From the NCBI GenBank assembly GCA_028285025.1, contig JANQQH010000331.1:1-6252 (forward strand): a DNA stretch of 6,252 nt, read 5' to 3'. Numbering within the stretch: position 1 is the first letter of the stretch; each line of letters begins with the position of its first letter. The stretch comes from Hyphomicrobiaceae bacterium (GTDB taxonomy: Bacteria; Pseudomonadota; Alphaproteobacteria; Rhizobiales; HXMU1428-3). Made by a program: the position numbers and the translations under genes. This document shows, piece by piece, positions 6,191 through 6,252 of this stretch. Under the pieces are notes generated by a model that was given only the letters and a program-made list of their open reading frames with translations, ran no database searches and was not told the origin of the DNA.

Positions 6191-6252
6191 CTATTGCACC
6201 TTTAAAAAACTCTTAGGAACCCAACCTACGGCTGCGTCAGTTTGACACAGAT
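6191..6252 (-). CDS. C-terminal end of a leftward gene, possibly an SH3-domain protein (partial)
   Basis: On the minus strand the frame is open from the window edge to TAG (6193-6191) and gives 19 visible residues: LCQTDAAVGWVPKSFLKVQ. The pattern G-W-V-P-K-S-F-L close to the C-terminus is typical of the last strand of bacterial SH3 domains, which end in segments such as GWVPKSYL. Coding status rests on this match, on the higher GC content of 6216-6252 compared with the adjoining spacer, and on a hairpin suitably placed beyond the stop. Bacterial SH3 proteins are often exported and bind the cell wall or act as signalling modules. The remaining gene lies outside the window, so function and full domain content cannot be judged. 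Confidence 0.5.
   Translation of the reverse strand, partial: LCQTDAAVGWVPKSFLKVQ

Noticed and set aside
1..6252. Mobile element, CRISPR array, tRNA, rRNA or known riboswitch
   Set aside because: I saw no transposase or integrase motifs, no regularly spaced repeats and no tRNA-like cloverleaf.

Overview
The window reads as ordinary chromosomal DNA of a fairly AT-rich alphaproteobacterium. This placement is an inference from the style of the PiT phosphate transporter (a hydrophilic N-terminus with an LDKDL-like segment and a basic stretch before the last helix), the WIIPKGWP-type Nudix protein and the DCC/DUF4166 proteins; no rRNA or other marker gene is present to fix it. I see no mobile element, CRISPR array, tRNA or rRNA gene.

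Layout. Positions 1-1884 (+) hold most of a YyaL/DUF255 thioredoxin-domain protein, cut by the window edge inside its CxxC motif. A 144-bp gap leads to a small Nudix hydrolase (2029-2511, +), and a 100-bp gap leads to a PiT-family phosphate permease (2612-4141, +). The permease meets a leftward two-gene unit tail to tail with only 2 bp between the stop codons: a DCC-family thiol-disulfide oxidoreductase (5160-4696, -) followed by a DUF4166 protein (4686-4144, -). These two are 9 bp apart, and the Shine-Dalgarno of the second overlaps the stop of the first. A 332-bp, very AT-rich divergent intergenic region (5161-5492) separates this unit from a rightward gene for a secreted Sel1-repeat protein (5493-6092, +). 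That gene converges, across a perfect 15-bp inverted repeat (6115-6129 / 6151-6165), on the last 19 codons of a leftward gene at the right edge. Its tail (VGWVPKSFL) looks like the end of a bacterial SH3 domain.

How the genes may work together. Two of the proteins carry a thioredoxin-type Cys motif (YyaL and DCC), but they are on opposite strands and need not be linked. DCC and DUF4166 are very likely co-transcribed and translationally coupled. The Nudix and PiT genes share strand and order and both concern phosphate chemistry, but a common role is speculation. The Sel1 protein and the SH3-type protein are both of kinds often found in the envelope.

I did not find a clear previously undescribed system. 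The items most worth a second look are the coupled DCC-DUF4166 pair, the Nudix box with Ile in place of Arg, the alternating TGTAAT/ATTACA motifs upstream of the Sel1 gene, and the symmetric hairpin between the last two convergent genes.
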